Shown: piece after piece, positions 9,870 through 18,218 of the stretch
Layout: each line of letters starts with the position of its first letter
Numbering within the stretch: position 1 is the first letter of the stretch
Assembly: GCF_004563925.1 (NCBI RefSeq)
Contig: NZ_SPNJ01000002.1
Coordinates: 186,001 to 250,000 of the forward strand
Length of the DNA: 64,000 nucleotides
Source of the DNA: Herbaspirillum sp. 3R11
GTDB taxonomy: Bacteria; Pseudomonadota; Gammaproteobacteria; Burkholderiales; Burkholderiaceae_D
Direction: 5' to 3'
Notes under the pieces: generated by a model
The model's database searches: none
Seen by the model: only the letters and a program-made list of their open reading frames with translations
What the model was told of the DNA's origin: nothing
Position numbers and translations under genes: made by a program

Positions 9870-10103
9870 TCACACTTGTTTGTGATTGCCAGGATCCGAT
9901 AAAGAGGCCATGTCGATCAGAAAGGATTCCATTGACGCGACCAATGCAAGCGGGGTTTCATTCATCGGATAGTGACCTGCATCCGCTAGTACTGCGATAG
10001 TGGCATTTGAGTATCGAAGCGCACCATTACGAGTCAGCAACGGTGTATTTCCGCTTGGGCTCTGGATTGTGCAGCGGCTGCTTTTGGCCGAAAGTCGACC
10101 CAA
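9870..10103 (-). pseudogene. Alpha/beta hydrolase, C-terminal fragment
   Basis: The minus-strand frame contains IAVLADAGHYPMNETPLAL and ends LVASMESFLIDM. This is the usual C-terminal end of an alpha/beta-fold hydrolase, including the catalytic histidine (GHYPMNET). Only about 75 residues are present. The segment in front (SAKSSRCTIQSPSGN) does not look like the expected acid-loop region and the frame has no plausible start or nucleophile elbow, so it is a remnant. It lies just downstream of the proline dehydrogenase-like gene on the same strand. Confidence 0.6.
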
Positions 10104-10161
10104 AACGAAGGTAATTATCGTACCTGAAGGGGAGTCGAGATGAGCGCTCCCCCGATTGCGG

Positions 10162-11070
10162 CTACCGTCCGATTAAGGCTTTGGCAAGGTATCCCGCGAT
10201 TTCTGGATTTTCCTTCAGTCTACGAACGCTATAGCCGTACCAATCCGGCCCGAATGGCACATATATGCGCACATGGAAACCTGCTCCCAACAGCTTATCG
10301 CGCAAAGGTTCGCAGACCCCCAGCAGCATTTGAAACTCAAACTGCTTCTTATCGATGAATTTCTTTTTGACCAAAGAAATAATTTGAAGGATTAGGGCTT
10401 CGTCATGAGTCGCAACGCTTACAAATGCATTCATCTCAAAACAATGAGCGACGTGAGCCAAGAAATGTTCATTGATTGCCGTGCGATCTTTGCGGGCATT
10501 GGGAATGAGATGTTGCTCGTCCTCTGCATAGATCCCTTTACAGATACGTAAGCTGCTATCAGGGCGCGCGAGTTCTGCTACATCCTGATATGTGCGCTTC
10601 AAGTACGCTTGCAGTGCAAGCCCTACATTGCCGTGCGTTCTTGCTAAGTGCTTGAACAGTTCAATCTCTAATTGAGTGCAAGTGATGTCCTCCATGTCGA
10701 AGCACACGAAGTTCTCAACGGATTCTGCGCTAGTCACGATTTCGGCAGAAAGCCTTGCGCATTCTTTCGCATCTACCAGCAACCCGATGGCGGAAGGTTT
10801 GACGGATAAATTTGCGCTCAGACCGTTCTGTCTGATGGCCGTTAACACTTCCAGATACTGCATTGCAGTTTTGCGAGCCTCGGTTATGGAAGAGATATCT
10901 TCCCCCAAAACATCGAGCGTAACGGCGCATCCGATAGCGTTGAGTTCTCTGACCCTGATCAATGCTTCAGGCAGACTCTGGCCAGCAATGTAACGGCGAG
11001 ATAGTTGACGAACAAGAGGACGAGGGACGAGCGCGATGGCGTGCGCCATCAATTGATTGATGATCTGCAT
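10162..11070 (-). CDS. Proline dehydrogenase family protein
   Basis: A 302-residue stand-alone FAD-dependent proline dehydrogenase-like protein (beta-alpha barrel of the PutA PRODH type). It has the substrate-loop signature RIYVPFGPDWYGYSVRRLKE near the C-terminus, plus SVKPSAIGL and CFDMED in the barrel. Proline dehydrogenases oxidise proline to pyrroline-5-carboxylate. The ATG at 11070 is preferred over the upstream in-frame start because GGAAG precedes it by 5 bases. No P5C dehydrogenase is adjacent, so either P5C is oxidised elsewhere or the substrate is not proline. Confidence 0.85.
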   Translation of the reverse strand: MQIINQLMAHAIALVPRPLVRQLSRRYIAGQSLPEALIRVRELNAIGCAVTLDVLGEDISSITEARKTAMQYLEVLTAIRQNGLSANLSVKPSAIGLLVDAKECARLSAEIVTSAESVENFVCFDMEDITCTQLEIELFKHLARTHGNVGLALQAYLKRTYQDVAELARPDSSLRICKGIYAEDEQHLIPNARKDRTAINEHFLAHVAHCFEMNAFVSVATHDEALILQIISLVKKKFIDKKQFEFQMLLGVCEPLRDKLLGAGFHVRIYVPFGPDWYGYSVRRLKENPEIAGYLAKALIGR

Positions 11071-11379
11071 GTGACTTCCAAAAAGAAATGATTGCCCGTG
11101 ATGGTGACAAGCACCAAAAGACAAAGGCAAAACATCCCCTCATAAGGAGGGGGGTGAATTTTTTTGCAACTGCACAAATGGGCAGGTGCAATGCATGAAT
11201 TCACTTCTTTAGCGGAGGCCAGGCAGCAGCTTGCATGTGAACTTATTCGGTTGGAATCAAACGGGATATTAGTATAGCTTGTTTTTCAGAGCAGACGTCT
11301 CTGGCCAATAGAAACGTCAGAGTATCAACATCACATCGCAGCCTTTTCAGCCAAATTGGTCGGATCATCGCGAGACAAC

Positions 11380-11720
11380 TGCAAGCTTTACCTGACACAT
11401 TTTCTCGACCATTGGTCCGGAGACAATCCCGAAATTTTCGCGGATCTCATCGAGATTTACGCAGACATATTTATGCTCAACGATAACATACAAGGCGGGT
11501 TTGACTGGTACGTGAGCTCTGCGGAAAACCGAAAAAATGGCTGGAAGGCAAGTTCACGCAGCCGTCAAAAATTGGCGTGCGATCACGATTTTTATGGGGA
11601 CGACGCGATCCGTCAATTCGTCCGGAATGGTCGGATAGACTGGGGGATTACTTCGATAATTTCACAATCGACTTCGCCGATGCGGGACATTTTGTGCACT
11701 ACGAGGCTCCACAGCGATAG
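11380..11720 (+). pseudogene. Alpha/beta hydrolase (haloalkane dehalogenase-like), frameshifted remnant
   Basis: The plus strand first reads YLTHFLDHWSG ... DNIQGGFDWYVSSAEN, the cap-domain region of a dehalogenase or epoxide-hydrolase-like protein. The homology then shifts frame: from about 11635 another frame reads DRLGDYFDNFTIDFADAGHF then VHYEAPQR and a TAG at 11718-11720, which is the C-terminal catalytic-histidine region. At least one frameshift and loss of the N-terminal half with its nucleophile elbow make it a pseudogene. It is the second hydrolase relic flanking the proline dehydrogenase-like gene. Confidence 0.72.
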
Positions 11721-11804
11721 CAATAACGATAGTTTTACGTATAAACGAAGCCGTATTAATTGTAATAACATGAGAGATTAAAAAATTATCCGCAACAAAT
11801 TTAT

Positions 11805-11886
11805 TTAGTCACAATTATCCATAACTAAAAAAGTTAGTAACTTATTGGGATTCCGATAGAAGGAAATTGTCCATAACTTTAGTCAC
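11805..11886 (+). repeat. Paired AATTRTCCATAACT and TTAGTCAC motifs
   Basis: TTAGTCAC (11805-11812) is followed directly by AATTATCCATAACT (11813-11826). Fifty-two bases later AATTGTCCATAACT (11865-11878) is followed directly by TTAGTCAC (11879-11886). Both motifs are therefore duplicated, but their order is swapped at one end. The surrounding DNA is AT-rich. The function is unknown; it may be the scar or end of a mobile element. Confidence 0.5.
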
Positions 11887-11925
11887 TTTAGGGAGCTTGC
11901 GCCGATGTCGTGCATCCTCAAAACT

Positions 11926-11949
11926 AAAGCCACCCGTATAGGTGGCTTT
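11926..11949. terminator. Bidirectional hairpin terminator
   Basis: A perfect 9-bp stem AAAGCCACC/GGTGGCTTT closes a 6-base loop. On the minus strand it is followed by TAGTTTTGAG and on the plus strand by AACTTTT. It lies 85 bp beyond the glmS stop and can end glmS transcription, or transcription from the left. Confidence 0.7.
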
Positions 11950-11972
11950 AACTTTTGGCGCGGCTTCAATCT

Positions 11973-12008
11973 CCGACCAACTTTATTCGGGCCCGACCAA
12001 CTTTATTC
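11973..12008 (+). repeat. 16-bp direct repeat, 20-bp period
   Basis: CCGACCAACTTTATTC occurs at 11973-11988 and again at 11993-12008, identical and separated by GGGC. Tandem end repeats of this kind are known from IS21-type element termini, but no element was identified here. It ends 27 bp from the glmS stop codon. Confidence 0.65.
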
Positions 12009-12034
12009 ATTGTCGTCACCACGTAACACCGTCC

Positions 12035-13852
12035 TCACTCCACCGTCACAGATTTAGCCAGATTCCGCGGCTTGTCCACATCCGTCCCCCTTGCCAGTGC
12101 CGTGTGATACGCCAGCAATTGCAGCGGCACCACGTGCAGGATCGGTGACAGCACGCCGTAATGTTCCGGTAAGCGGATGACGTGGACGCCTTCGCTGGAG
12201 GCGATGCTGGAGCCGGCGTCGGCGAAGACGTACAGCTGGCCGCCGCGCGCGCGTACTTCCTGCATGTTGGACTTCAGCTTTTCGATCAGCGCGTCATTCG
12301 GCGCGACCGTGACCACCGGCATTTCTTCCGTTACCAGCGCCAGCGGGCCGTGCTTGAGTTCGCCGGCGGCGTAGGCTTCGGCGTGGATGTAGGTGATTTC
12401 CTTGAGCTTCAATGCGCCTTCGAGGGCGATCGGATAGTGCAGGCCGCGACCGAGGAACAGGGCGTTTTCTTTGCGGGCGAAGGCTTCGGCCCAGGCGGCG
12501 ATGCTCGGCTCCAGCGCCAGCACGCTTTGCAACGCGGCAGGCAGGTGGCGCATGGCCTTGAGGTGTTCGGCTTCCTGTTCGTCGCTGAGCAGGCCGCGGG
12601 TTTGCGCCAGCGCCAGTGTCAGCAGGAACAGCGCCGCCAGCTGCGTGGTGAAGGCTTTGGTCGAGGCCACGCCGACTTCGACGCCGGCGCGCGTGATGTA
12701 GGCCAGTTGCGATTCGCGCACCATGGCGCTGGTGGCGACGTTGCAGATGGTCAGTGTGTGCGGCATGCCGAGCGAGCGCGCGTGCTTGAGCGCGGCGAGG
12801 GTGTCGGCGGTTTCGCCGCTTTGTGAAATCGTCACCACCAGCGAGTTCGGATTCGGCACGCTGTCACGGTAGCGGTATTCGCTGGCGATCTCGACGTTGA
12901 CCGGGATCCTGGCGATCGACTCGAGCCAGTATTTGGCGGTCAGGCCGGAATAATAACTGGTGCCGCAGGCCAGGATCAGGATGGAGTCGACGCTCTTGAA
13001 CACCTTGTGGGCGCCGTCGCCGAACAGCTCCGGCATGATGCCGCTGACGCCTTCGAGGGTGTCGGCGATGGCGCGCGGCTGTTCGAAGATTTCCTTCTGC
13101 ATGTAGTGCTGGTAGGGGCCGAGTTCGACCGCGCTGGTGTAGGCCTGTACGGTCTTGACTTCGCGCGTGGCGCTCTTGCCGGCGGCGTCGACGATCCAGT
13201 AGCGTTGCAGTTGCAGGTCGACCACGTCGCCTTCTTCGAGGTAGATGATCTGGTCGGTGGTGCCGGCCAGTGCCATGGCGTCGGAGGCGACGAAGTTCTG
13301 TCCTTCGCCGACGCCGAGGATCAGCGGCGAGCCCTGGCGCGCGGCGACCACGCGGTGCGGTTCGTCGACGCAGAACACGGCGATGGCGTAGGCGCCGGCG
13401 AGGCGGCGCACCGCTTGCTGCACCGTCTCGAACAGATCGCCGGTATACATGTGATCGACCAGGTGGGCGATGACTTCGGTGTCGGTCTGGCTTTCGAACA
13501 CGTAGCCGGCGCCTTGCAGCTCACGGCGCAGTTCTTCGTAGTTCTCGATGATGCCGTTGTGGACCAGCGCGATGCGGTCGCGCGAGAAATGCGGGTGGGC
13601 GTTGTGCGTGGCGGGCGCGCCGTGCGTGGCCCAGCGTGTGTGGGCAATGCCGGTGAAGCCTGCCAGGTGGGTCTCGGCGACCTGCTTTTGCAGCTCGGCG
13701 ACGCGTGCGGTGCTGCGCGAGCGCTGCAGCTTGCCGTCCATGTGCACCGCTACGCCGCAGGAATCATAGCCGCGGTATTCGAGGCGCTTGAGGCCTTCCA
13801 GCAGGATGGGAGTGACGTCCTTTTGCGCAACCGCGCCGACAATACCGCACAT
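12035..13852 (-). CDS. glmS: Glutamine--fructose-6-phosphate aminotransferase
   Basis: A 605-residue cytosolic enzyme that makes glucosamine-6-phosphate from fructose-6-phosphate and glutamine, the first step to UDP-GlcNAc. The N-terminal class II glutaminase domain begins MCGIVGAV with nucleophile Cys2 and contains RWATHGAP. Two SIS sugar-isomerase domains follow (about residues 285-425 and 455-595; e.g. ACGTSYYSG and [11 protein letters not shown]). It ends in the usual KSVTVE. glmU lies 650 bp away on the same strand, beyond a divergent AsnC-type regulator gene. No glmS ribozyme was recognised upstream, as expected outside Firmicutes. Confidence 0.98.
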   Translation of the reverse strand: MCGIVGAVAQKDVTPILLEGLKRLEYRGYDSCGVAVHMDGKLQRSRSTARVAELQKQVAETHLAGFTGIAHTRWATHGAPATHNAHPHFSRDRIALVHNGIIENYEELRRELQGAGYVFESQTDTEVIAHLVDHMYTGDLFETVQQAVRRLAGAYAIAVFCVDEPHRVVAARQGSPLILGVGEGQNFVASDAMALAGTTDQIIYLEEGDVVDLQLQRYWIVDAAGKSATREVKTVQAYTSAVELGPYQHYMQKEIFEQPRAIADTLEGVSGIMPELFGDGAHKVFKSVDSILILACGTSYYSGLTAKYWLESIARIPVNVEIASEYRYRDSVPNPNSLVVTISQSGETADTLAALKHARSLGMPHTLTICNVATSAMVRESQLAYITRAGVEVGVASTKAFTTQLAALFLLTLALAQTRGLLSDEQEAEHLKAMRHLPAALQSVLALEPSIAAWAEAFARKENALFLGRGLHYPIALEGALKLKEITYIHAEAYAAGELKHGPLALVTEEMPVVTVAPNDALIEKLKSNMQEVRARGGQLYVFADAGSSIASSEGVHVIRLPEHYGVLSPILHVVPLQLLAYHTALARGTDVDKPRNLAKSVTVE

Positions 13853-13903
13853 ATGCTGCCTTTCAGAATGGGGTGAATGGCGTCATCTTAGGCCAGCGTG
13901 ATT

Positions 13904-13975
13904 GAAATAAGATTTCTAAATTTGACATTGTTTGGACTATTATTGCTTTCAATAACGGTGATGAAATAATATTTC
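13904..13975. promoter_or_regulatory. Two near-palindromic candidate Lrp/AsnC operators
   Basis: In the AT-rich spacer between divergent glmS and the AsnC-type gene, GAAATAAGATTTC (13904-13916) and GAAATAATATTTC (13963-13975) are two copies of one 13-bp near-palindrome. Their centres are 59 bp apart. Lrp-type octamers often bind several such sites. The downstream copy ends 24 bp before the regulator start, which fits autoregulation and possibly control of glmS. Confidence 0.5.
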
Positions 13976-13999
13976 AAATTAATGGATTAAATTTATCTT

Positions 14000-14464
14000 A
14001 TGACTATCGCTCTTGATGATCTGGACCGTCGCATCCTGAATGCCTTGCAGGACGACGCCGCCCAAACCAATTTTCAGCTGGCCGAACACGTGCATGCGTC
14101 GCCGCCGACCTGCCTGCGCCGTGTCAAGCGGCTGGTGGAGGCGGGCGTGATTACGCGTCAGGTGGCGATTCTCGCGCCGGAGAAGCTGGGGCCGGCGCTG
14201 ACGGCAATCGTCGAGATCACGCTGGACCGGCAGGGCGATGAGCAGCAGGTGGAGTTTGAGGCGCTGGTGGCGGCGGAGCCGGCGGTGCTGCAGTGTTACC
14301 GGGTGTCGCCGGGACCGGATTTCGTGCTGATGGTGCAGGTGGCGGACATGCCGGCGTATCACGGGCTGGCGCATCGGCTGTTTGCCACGCATCAGAACGT
14401 GCGCAATGTGCGCAGCTACTTTTCCATCCATCGCAGCAAGTTCGAAACCCGGATCGCAGTCTGA
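14000..14464 (+). CDS. Lrp/AsnC-family transcriptional regulator
   Basis: A 154-residue regulator with an N-terminal helix-turn-helix (about residues 5-62: LDDLDRRILNALQDDA, then HVHASPPTCLRRVKRLVEAG) and a C-terminal RAM ligand-binding domain (about 68-150) containing CYRVSPGPDFVLMVQV. Length and layout are standard. The effector is usually an amino acid. It is placed between glmS and glmU but on the opposite strand, divergent from glmS and convergent with glmU, separated from the latter by only 37 bp. Confidence 0.92.
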   Translation: MTIALDDLDRRILNALQDDAAQTNFQLAEHVHASPPTCLRRVKRLVEAGVITRQVAILAPEKLGPALTAIVEITLDRQGDEQQVEFEALVAAEPAVLQCYRVSPGPDFVLMVQVADMPAYHGLAHRLFATHQNVRNVRSYFSIHRSKFETRIAV

Positions 14465-14501
14465 ACAGGTTCGGAGCGATCCGGGCGGCGTGCGTCTCTG
14501 A

Positions 14502-15860
14502 TTACTTCTTGACCTTGACCGGACGCGTCCAGCCCGGCAGCGACATCTGCTTGGCGCGCGACAGCGTCAGCTGGCCGGCCGGCGCATCCTTGGTCAGCGT
14601 GGTGCCGGCGCCGATGGTGGCGCCTTTGCCGACGCGCACCGGGGCGACCAGCTGGCTGTCGCTGCCGATGAAGGCGTCGTCTTCGATGATGGTTTCAAAC
14701 TTGTTGACGCCGTCATAGTTGCAGGTGATCACGCCCGCGCCGACGTTGACGCCCGAGCCGATCACGGCGTCGCCGATGTAGGCCAGGTGGTTGGCCTTGC
14801 TGCGCGCGGCGATGCGGCTTTTCTTTACTTCTACGAAATTACCGATGTGCACTTCTTCGCCGAGTTCGGCGCCCGGGCGCAGGCGTGCGTACGGGCCGAC
14901 TTGGGCGGAGGCGCCGACGATGGCGCCGTCGATATGCGAGAACGGCTTGATCTGCGCGCCCTTGCCGATGCGCGCGTCCTTGACGATGCAGTTGGCGCCG
15001 ATGCTGGCGCCGTCTTCGATCTCGACTTTACCTTCAAAAATGCAGTTGACGTCGATGCTGACGTCGCGGCCGCAGGAGAGCGTGCCGCGCACGTCCAGCC
15101 GGGCCGGGTCGAGCAGCGTGACGCCTTGCTCCAGCAGGGCATTGGCGACGCGGCGCTGGTAGGCGCGTTCGAGTTCGGCCAGTTGCACCTTGCTGTTGAC
15201 GCCGAGCGTCTCGGCGATATCGGCCGGGTTGGCCGAGACGACTTCGACGCCGTCGGCAACCGCCGCGGCGATGACGTCGGTGAGGTAGTACTCGCCCTGG
15301 GCGTTGTCGTTGGACAGCGCGGCCAGCCAGCTGCGCAACTTCGCGGTCGGGGCGGCGATGATGCCGGTATTGATTTCGCAGATGGCGCGCTCGGCTTCGC
15401 TGGCGTCCTTTTGCTCGACGATGCGGGTGATCTTGCCGTTTTCGCGCACGATGCGGCCGTAGCCGGTCGGGTCCGCCACGGTGATGGTCAGCACCGCCAG
15501 CTTGTCGTTGCCGGCAGCGGCCAGCAGGCGTTGCAGTGTGGCAGGCGTCGTCAGCGGCACGTCGCCGTACAGCACCAAGGTGGGCGCGTTGTCATCGATG
15601 AACGGGAGCGCCTGTGCGACCGCATGGCCGGTGCCGAGCTGCGGCTGCTGACGGGCGAAGTCGATCCCGGCGTCGGCGAAGCTGGACGGCACAGCGTCGC
15701 CGCCATGGCCGTACACCACGCACAGTTTTGATGGCGACAGGGTTTTGGCGGTGTCGACGACATGGCCCAGCAAGGATTTGCCGGCGAGCGGATGAAGGAC
15801 TTTCGGCAGCGCGGATTGCATGCGCTTTCCCATGCCGGCGGCGAGGATGACGATGTTCAT
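14502..15860 (-). CDS. glmU: Bifunctional GlmU: glucosamine-1-phosphate acetyltransferase / GlcNAc-1-P uridyltransferase
   Basis: A 452-residue enzyme carrying out the last two steps to UDP-GlcNAc for peptidoglycan and LPS. The N-terminal nucleotidyltransferase domain (1-225) begins [16 protein letters not shown] and contains the uridyltransferase loop [11 protein letters not shown]. The C-terminal half is a left-handed beta-helix of hexapeptide repeats with the acetyltransferase region [19 protein letters not shown]. The ATG at 15860 is chosen because the mature conserved start lies there; the frame extends 12 codons further without support. Confidence 0.98.
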   Translation of the reverse strand: MNIVILAAGMGKRMQSALPKVLHPLAGKSLLGHVVDTAKTLSPSKLCVVYGHGGDAVPSSFADAGIDFARQQPQLGTGHAVAQALPFIDDNAPTLVLYGDVPLTTPATLQRLLAAAGNDKLAVLTITVADPTGYGRIVRENGKITRIVEQKDASEAERAICEINTGIIAAPTAKLRSWLAALSNDNAQGEYYLTDVIAAAVADGVEVVSANPADIAETLGVNSKVQLAELERAYQRRVANALLEQGVTLLDPARLDVRGTLSCGRDVSIDVNCIFEGKVEIEDGASIGANCIVKDARIGKGAQIKPFSHIDGAIVGASAQVGPYARLRPGAELGEEVHIGNFVEVKKSRIAARSKANHLAYIGDAVIGSGVNVGAGVITCNYDGVNKFETIIEDDAFIGSDSQLVAPVRVGKGATIGAGTTLTKDAPAGQLTLSRAKQMSLPGWTRPVKVKK

Positions 15861-16142
15861 GAGTGGCGTTCGAAAAATAAGGCGAAAGTGTAGCATGGGG
15901 CCCGTGCGGGGCCGCGTGGAGGCCTGCCCGGACAGGCTTGTTCAAATGTAAAGTTGAGGGCCATTTCCACATGTTCTCGGCCCTTTGGCCGGGGTGCTTG
16001 CCATTAATATGAGAGCCGGACTATTGCGCGCATTGCGTGTGTGCAACTCTCCTTGTGAATGCAGAATAAATGGAAGACGCGCGGCAAGCGGGCGCGGGTG
16101 GATTAAAAAAAGACGGTTTCACGGTTTTTGAAAAGGTTGTGC

Positions 16143-17201
16143 ATGAAAATTCTCCTCCTCAATGACGAGTTCTACACCACCGGCGCGAGCATTGCGATGC
16201 TGCGCCTGGCCGAACGTCTGGTACAGAACCACGAAGTATCCGTAATGTCGCGCATCGAAGGCGAAGGCGAGATCAAGAAGAAGTTTGAAGAACTCGGCAT
16301 CCCCATCGTCAAGGACATTCAGGCCGGCGACCTCGACCTGCTGATCGCCAACACGCTGCTGTCCGGCGCGCACGTCGCCGCGGCCGCGCCGAAGATTCCG
16401 GTGATCTGGTGGCTGCACGAAGCCGAGATCGGCCGCGACATGATTTTGCGTTTTCCGCAGCTGGCGGATGGTTTCAAGCATGCATCGCATATCGTGTGCC
16501 AGACCGAATTCCAGCGCATCGTGTACGGCAGCTTCCTGTTCGACAGTCCGGCCACGGTCCACGTGCTGCCGTTCTGGAATGATGCGATCTATCGCCAGCA
16601 AGACTTGCAGCCCGAGCCGAAACCGGCAGGGAAAAAACGCATCGTATCGATCGGCACCATCGAGCCGCGCAAGCGCGTGTTCGACACCATCATGGCGGTC
16701 GAGAGCCTGGACGCCGAACTGCGCAACCAGATCGAATGCGTCTTCATCGGCAAGTACCTGCAACTGCCGGAAGGCACGCAGAAACTGGTGGACGCCTTCC
16801 CGGACCGCTATCGTATGCTGGGCGAACTGCCCAACGAAGTGGCGCTGTCCTACATGGCGTCGGCCGATCTGTTTGTGCTTGCCAGCGACAGCGAATCGCA
16901 GCCGCTGACCATCTGGGAAGCCTTCGAACTGGAAGTGCCGGTGTGCCTGTCCGACCTCGAGACCTATCGCCATATCGGCTTGCGCCACGCGCGCAACACC
17001 ATGATGCATCCGGTCGGCAACCTCGAAATCCTGGCTACCAACATCCGCCTGATGCTGACCAGCGAATCGCTGCGCAAGAGCGTTACGTCCGCCGGCAAGA
17101 GTCTGTTGCTCAAGAACCTGACGAGCGACTGGACCGATACCTTCGAACGTCTGGTGTATCGTGTCCAGACCGAGGCCGAAATCAAGAAACTGGGCTTTTG
17201 A
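16143..17201 (+). CDS. Glycosyltransferase, GT4-like
   Basis: A 352-residue GT-B-fold glycosyltransferase. The N-terminus MKILLLNDEFYTTGASIAML matches the usual first strand and glycine-rich loop. The C-terminal donor-binding half has SIGTIEPRKRVFDTI (strand plus basic motif) and the ASDSESQPLTIWEAFELEVP segment containing an E-x7-E-like signature. The ATG at 16143 is preferred to an upstream TTG because AAAGG sits 6 bases before it. It is the first of two plus-strand glycosyltransferase genes at the edge of the polysaccharide locus. Acceptor and sugar are unknown. Confidence 0.85.
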   Translation: MKILLLNDEFYTTGASIAMLRLAERLVQNHEVSVMSRIEGEGEIKKKFEELGIPIVKDIQAGDLDLLIANTLLSGAHVAAAAPKIPVIWWLHEAEIGRDMILRFPQLADGFKHASHIVCQTEFQRIVYGSFLFDSPATVHVLPFWNDAIYRQQDLQPEPKPAGKKRIVSIGTIEPRKRVFDTIMAVESLDAELRNQIECVFIGKYLQLPEGTQKLVDAFPDRYRMLGELPNEVALSYMASADLFVLASDSESQPLTIWEAFELEVPVCLSDLETYRHIGLRHARNTMMHPVGNLEILATNIRLMLTSESLRKSVTSAGKSLLLKNLTSDWTDTFERLVYRVQTEAEIKKLGF

Positions 17202-17258
17202 GCCTGCGCCGGATTGTGCTGTCGCGCAGTCCGGCAATCATCTGAATGAGACAAGAAA

Positions 17259-18161
17259 ATGACTTTCAACCAACGCGCAACCACGCTGCTGCAATTGCCG
17301 CTTTCCCCGTTGACCTGGGACGGCATCCTCAAGGAATGCGACCGGCTCGAGCAGGAATTCATGCAGATTCCGTCCGGCTACAAATGGGCGCTCGACTACA
17401 AGCGCTTCCAGGTGGAGCAGGCGCGCAGCAACAATAGCGCCGCGCTGGCGCACCTGAAGGCAGCCATCGCCGCCATGCCCTACAACAGCGACATCATCGG
17501 CGACTACAAGGAGTTGGTGAAGAAGACTTCCGGCGTCAACAGCCTGGTGCTGATCATCTCCAGCAAGAAAAGCGAAGCCAAGGCTCAGCGGCTGGCGGCG
17601 CAGTTCGACAACGCCAACATCGAATACATGATCGTCAGCGGTTCCGACACGTCGTCGATCAAGCACGTGCGCGCCTTGCAAGTGGATGCGCCGGACAGCT
17701 ACGAAGGCACGCCCCGCAAGGTAGCGGCGGCATTGACCTGGGTTTATGAAAACATCGGCAACAACGTCGGCGTGCTCAAGGTGGAAGACGGCATGTCGTT
17801 GCGCGATGTCGCCAAGCTGCGCCAGGAGTTGACCACGCTGGCGCGCGACAACGGCTACGTCGGCGTGCGCTCGGCCAACCTCGATCACGACCGCTGCCTG
17901 CACTGGGGCAAATGCAACGACGCCAGGCTCAATCACAGCGTCTACGGCAAGCCGGTATTGCGTCCATGGGCCAACGGCGCCGCCTATTACCTCGGCGCCG
18001 GTCCGCTGGAGAAAGTCGTGCTGGCGCTGACGCGTTTCCCCGGACTGTTCGATGGTGAATACTACGAAGACAAGCTGGTGGGAGACGTTTTGGTGTTCGA
18101 AGGCGTGGAGCCGAAGTTCATCAACAACTACGACGAGTTCGGCCTGACTGCCGGTCTGTAA
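17259..18161 (+). CDS. Putative glycosyltransferase, GT31/galactosyltransferase-like
   Basis: A 300-residue protein of uncertain family. After a helical N-terminal segment (about 1-85), residues about 90-300 resemble the beta-1,3-galactosyltransferase/Fringe fold: GVLKVEDGMSL occupies the place of the metal-binding acidic motif, ANGAAYYLGAGPLEKVV resembles the acceptor loop, and YYEDKLVGDVLVFEG resembles the late ED(V)xxG motif. These similarities are by eye, so the assignment is tentative. It begins 57 bp after the GT4-like gene and converges on the 650-residue protein gene with a strong hairpin in between. Confidence 0.55.
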   Translation: MTFNQRATTLLQLPLSPLTWDGILKECDRLEQEFMQIPSGYKWALDYKRFQVEQARSNNSAALAHLKAAIAAMPYNSDIIGDYKELVKKTSGVNSLVLIISSKKSEAKAQRLAAQFDNANIEYMIVSGSDTSSIKHVRALQVDAPDSYEGTPRKVAAALTWVYENIGNNVGVLKVEDGMSLRDVAKLRQELTTLARDNGYVGVRSANLDHDRCLHWGKCNDARLNHSVYGKPVLRPWANGAAYYLGAGPLEKVVLALTRFPGLFDGEYYEDKLVGDVLVFEGVEPKFINNYDEFGLTAGL

Positions 18162-18172
18162 TCGCGCGAAAA

Positions 18173-18205
18173 CCGGCGGCGTTCTGCATGTGCAGACGCC
18201 GCCGG
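18173..18205. terminator. Strong hairpin between convergent genes
   Basis: CCGGCGGCGT (18173-18182) pairs with ACGCCGCCGG (18196-18205). The inner CTGCA/TGCAG pairs extend the stem around a TG turn with one unpaired T. There is no U-run, so intrinsic termination may be weak, but the position between converging stops fits a transcription barrier. Confidence 0.5.
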
Positions 18206-18218
18206 CACGACTCTGCAA

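Noticed and set aside
11356-11781. 141-codon plus-strand frame taken as an intact gene
   Set aside because: Only its first half resembles an alpha/beta hydrolase; the matching C-terminus lies in another frame, so it was called a frameshifted pseudogene.
12182-13876. Long plus-strand frames opposite glmS
   Set aside because: Antisense shadows of a complete glmS; no ribosome-binding site or known motifs.
13853-13999. glmS ribozyme or riboswitch upstream of glmS
   Set aside because: The 5' spacer is short, AT-rich and lacks the ribozyme core; the element is typical of Firmicutes.
14787-15731. 314-codon plus-strand frame opposite glmU
   Set aside because: Antisense shadow made of Gly/Asp/Val-rich repeats that mirror the hexapeptide repeats of glmU.
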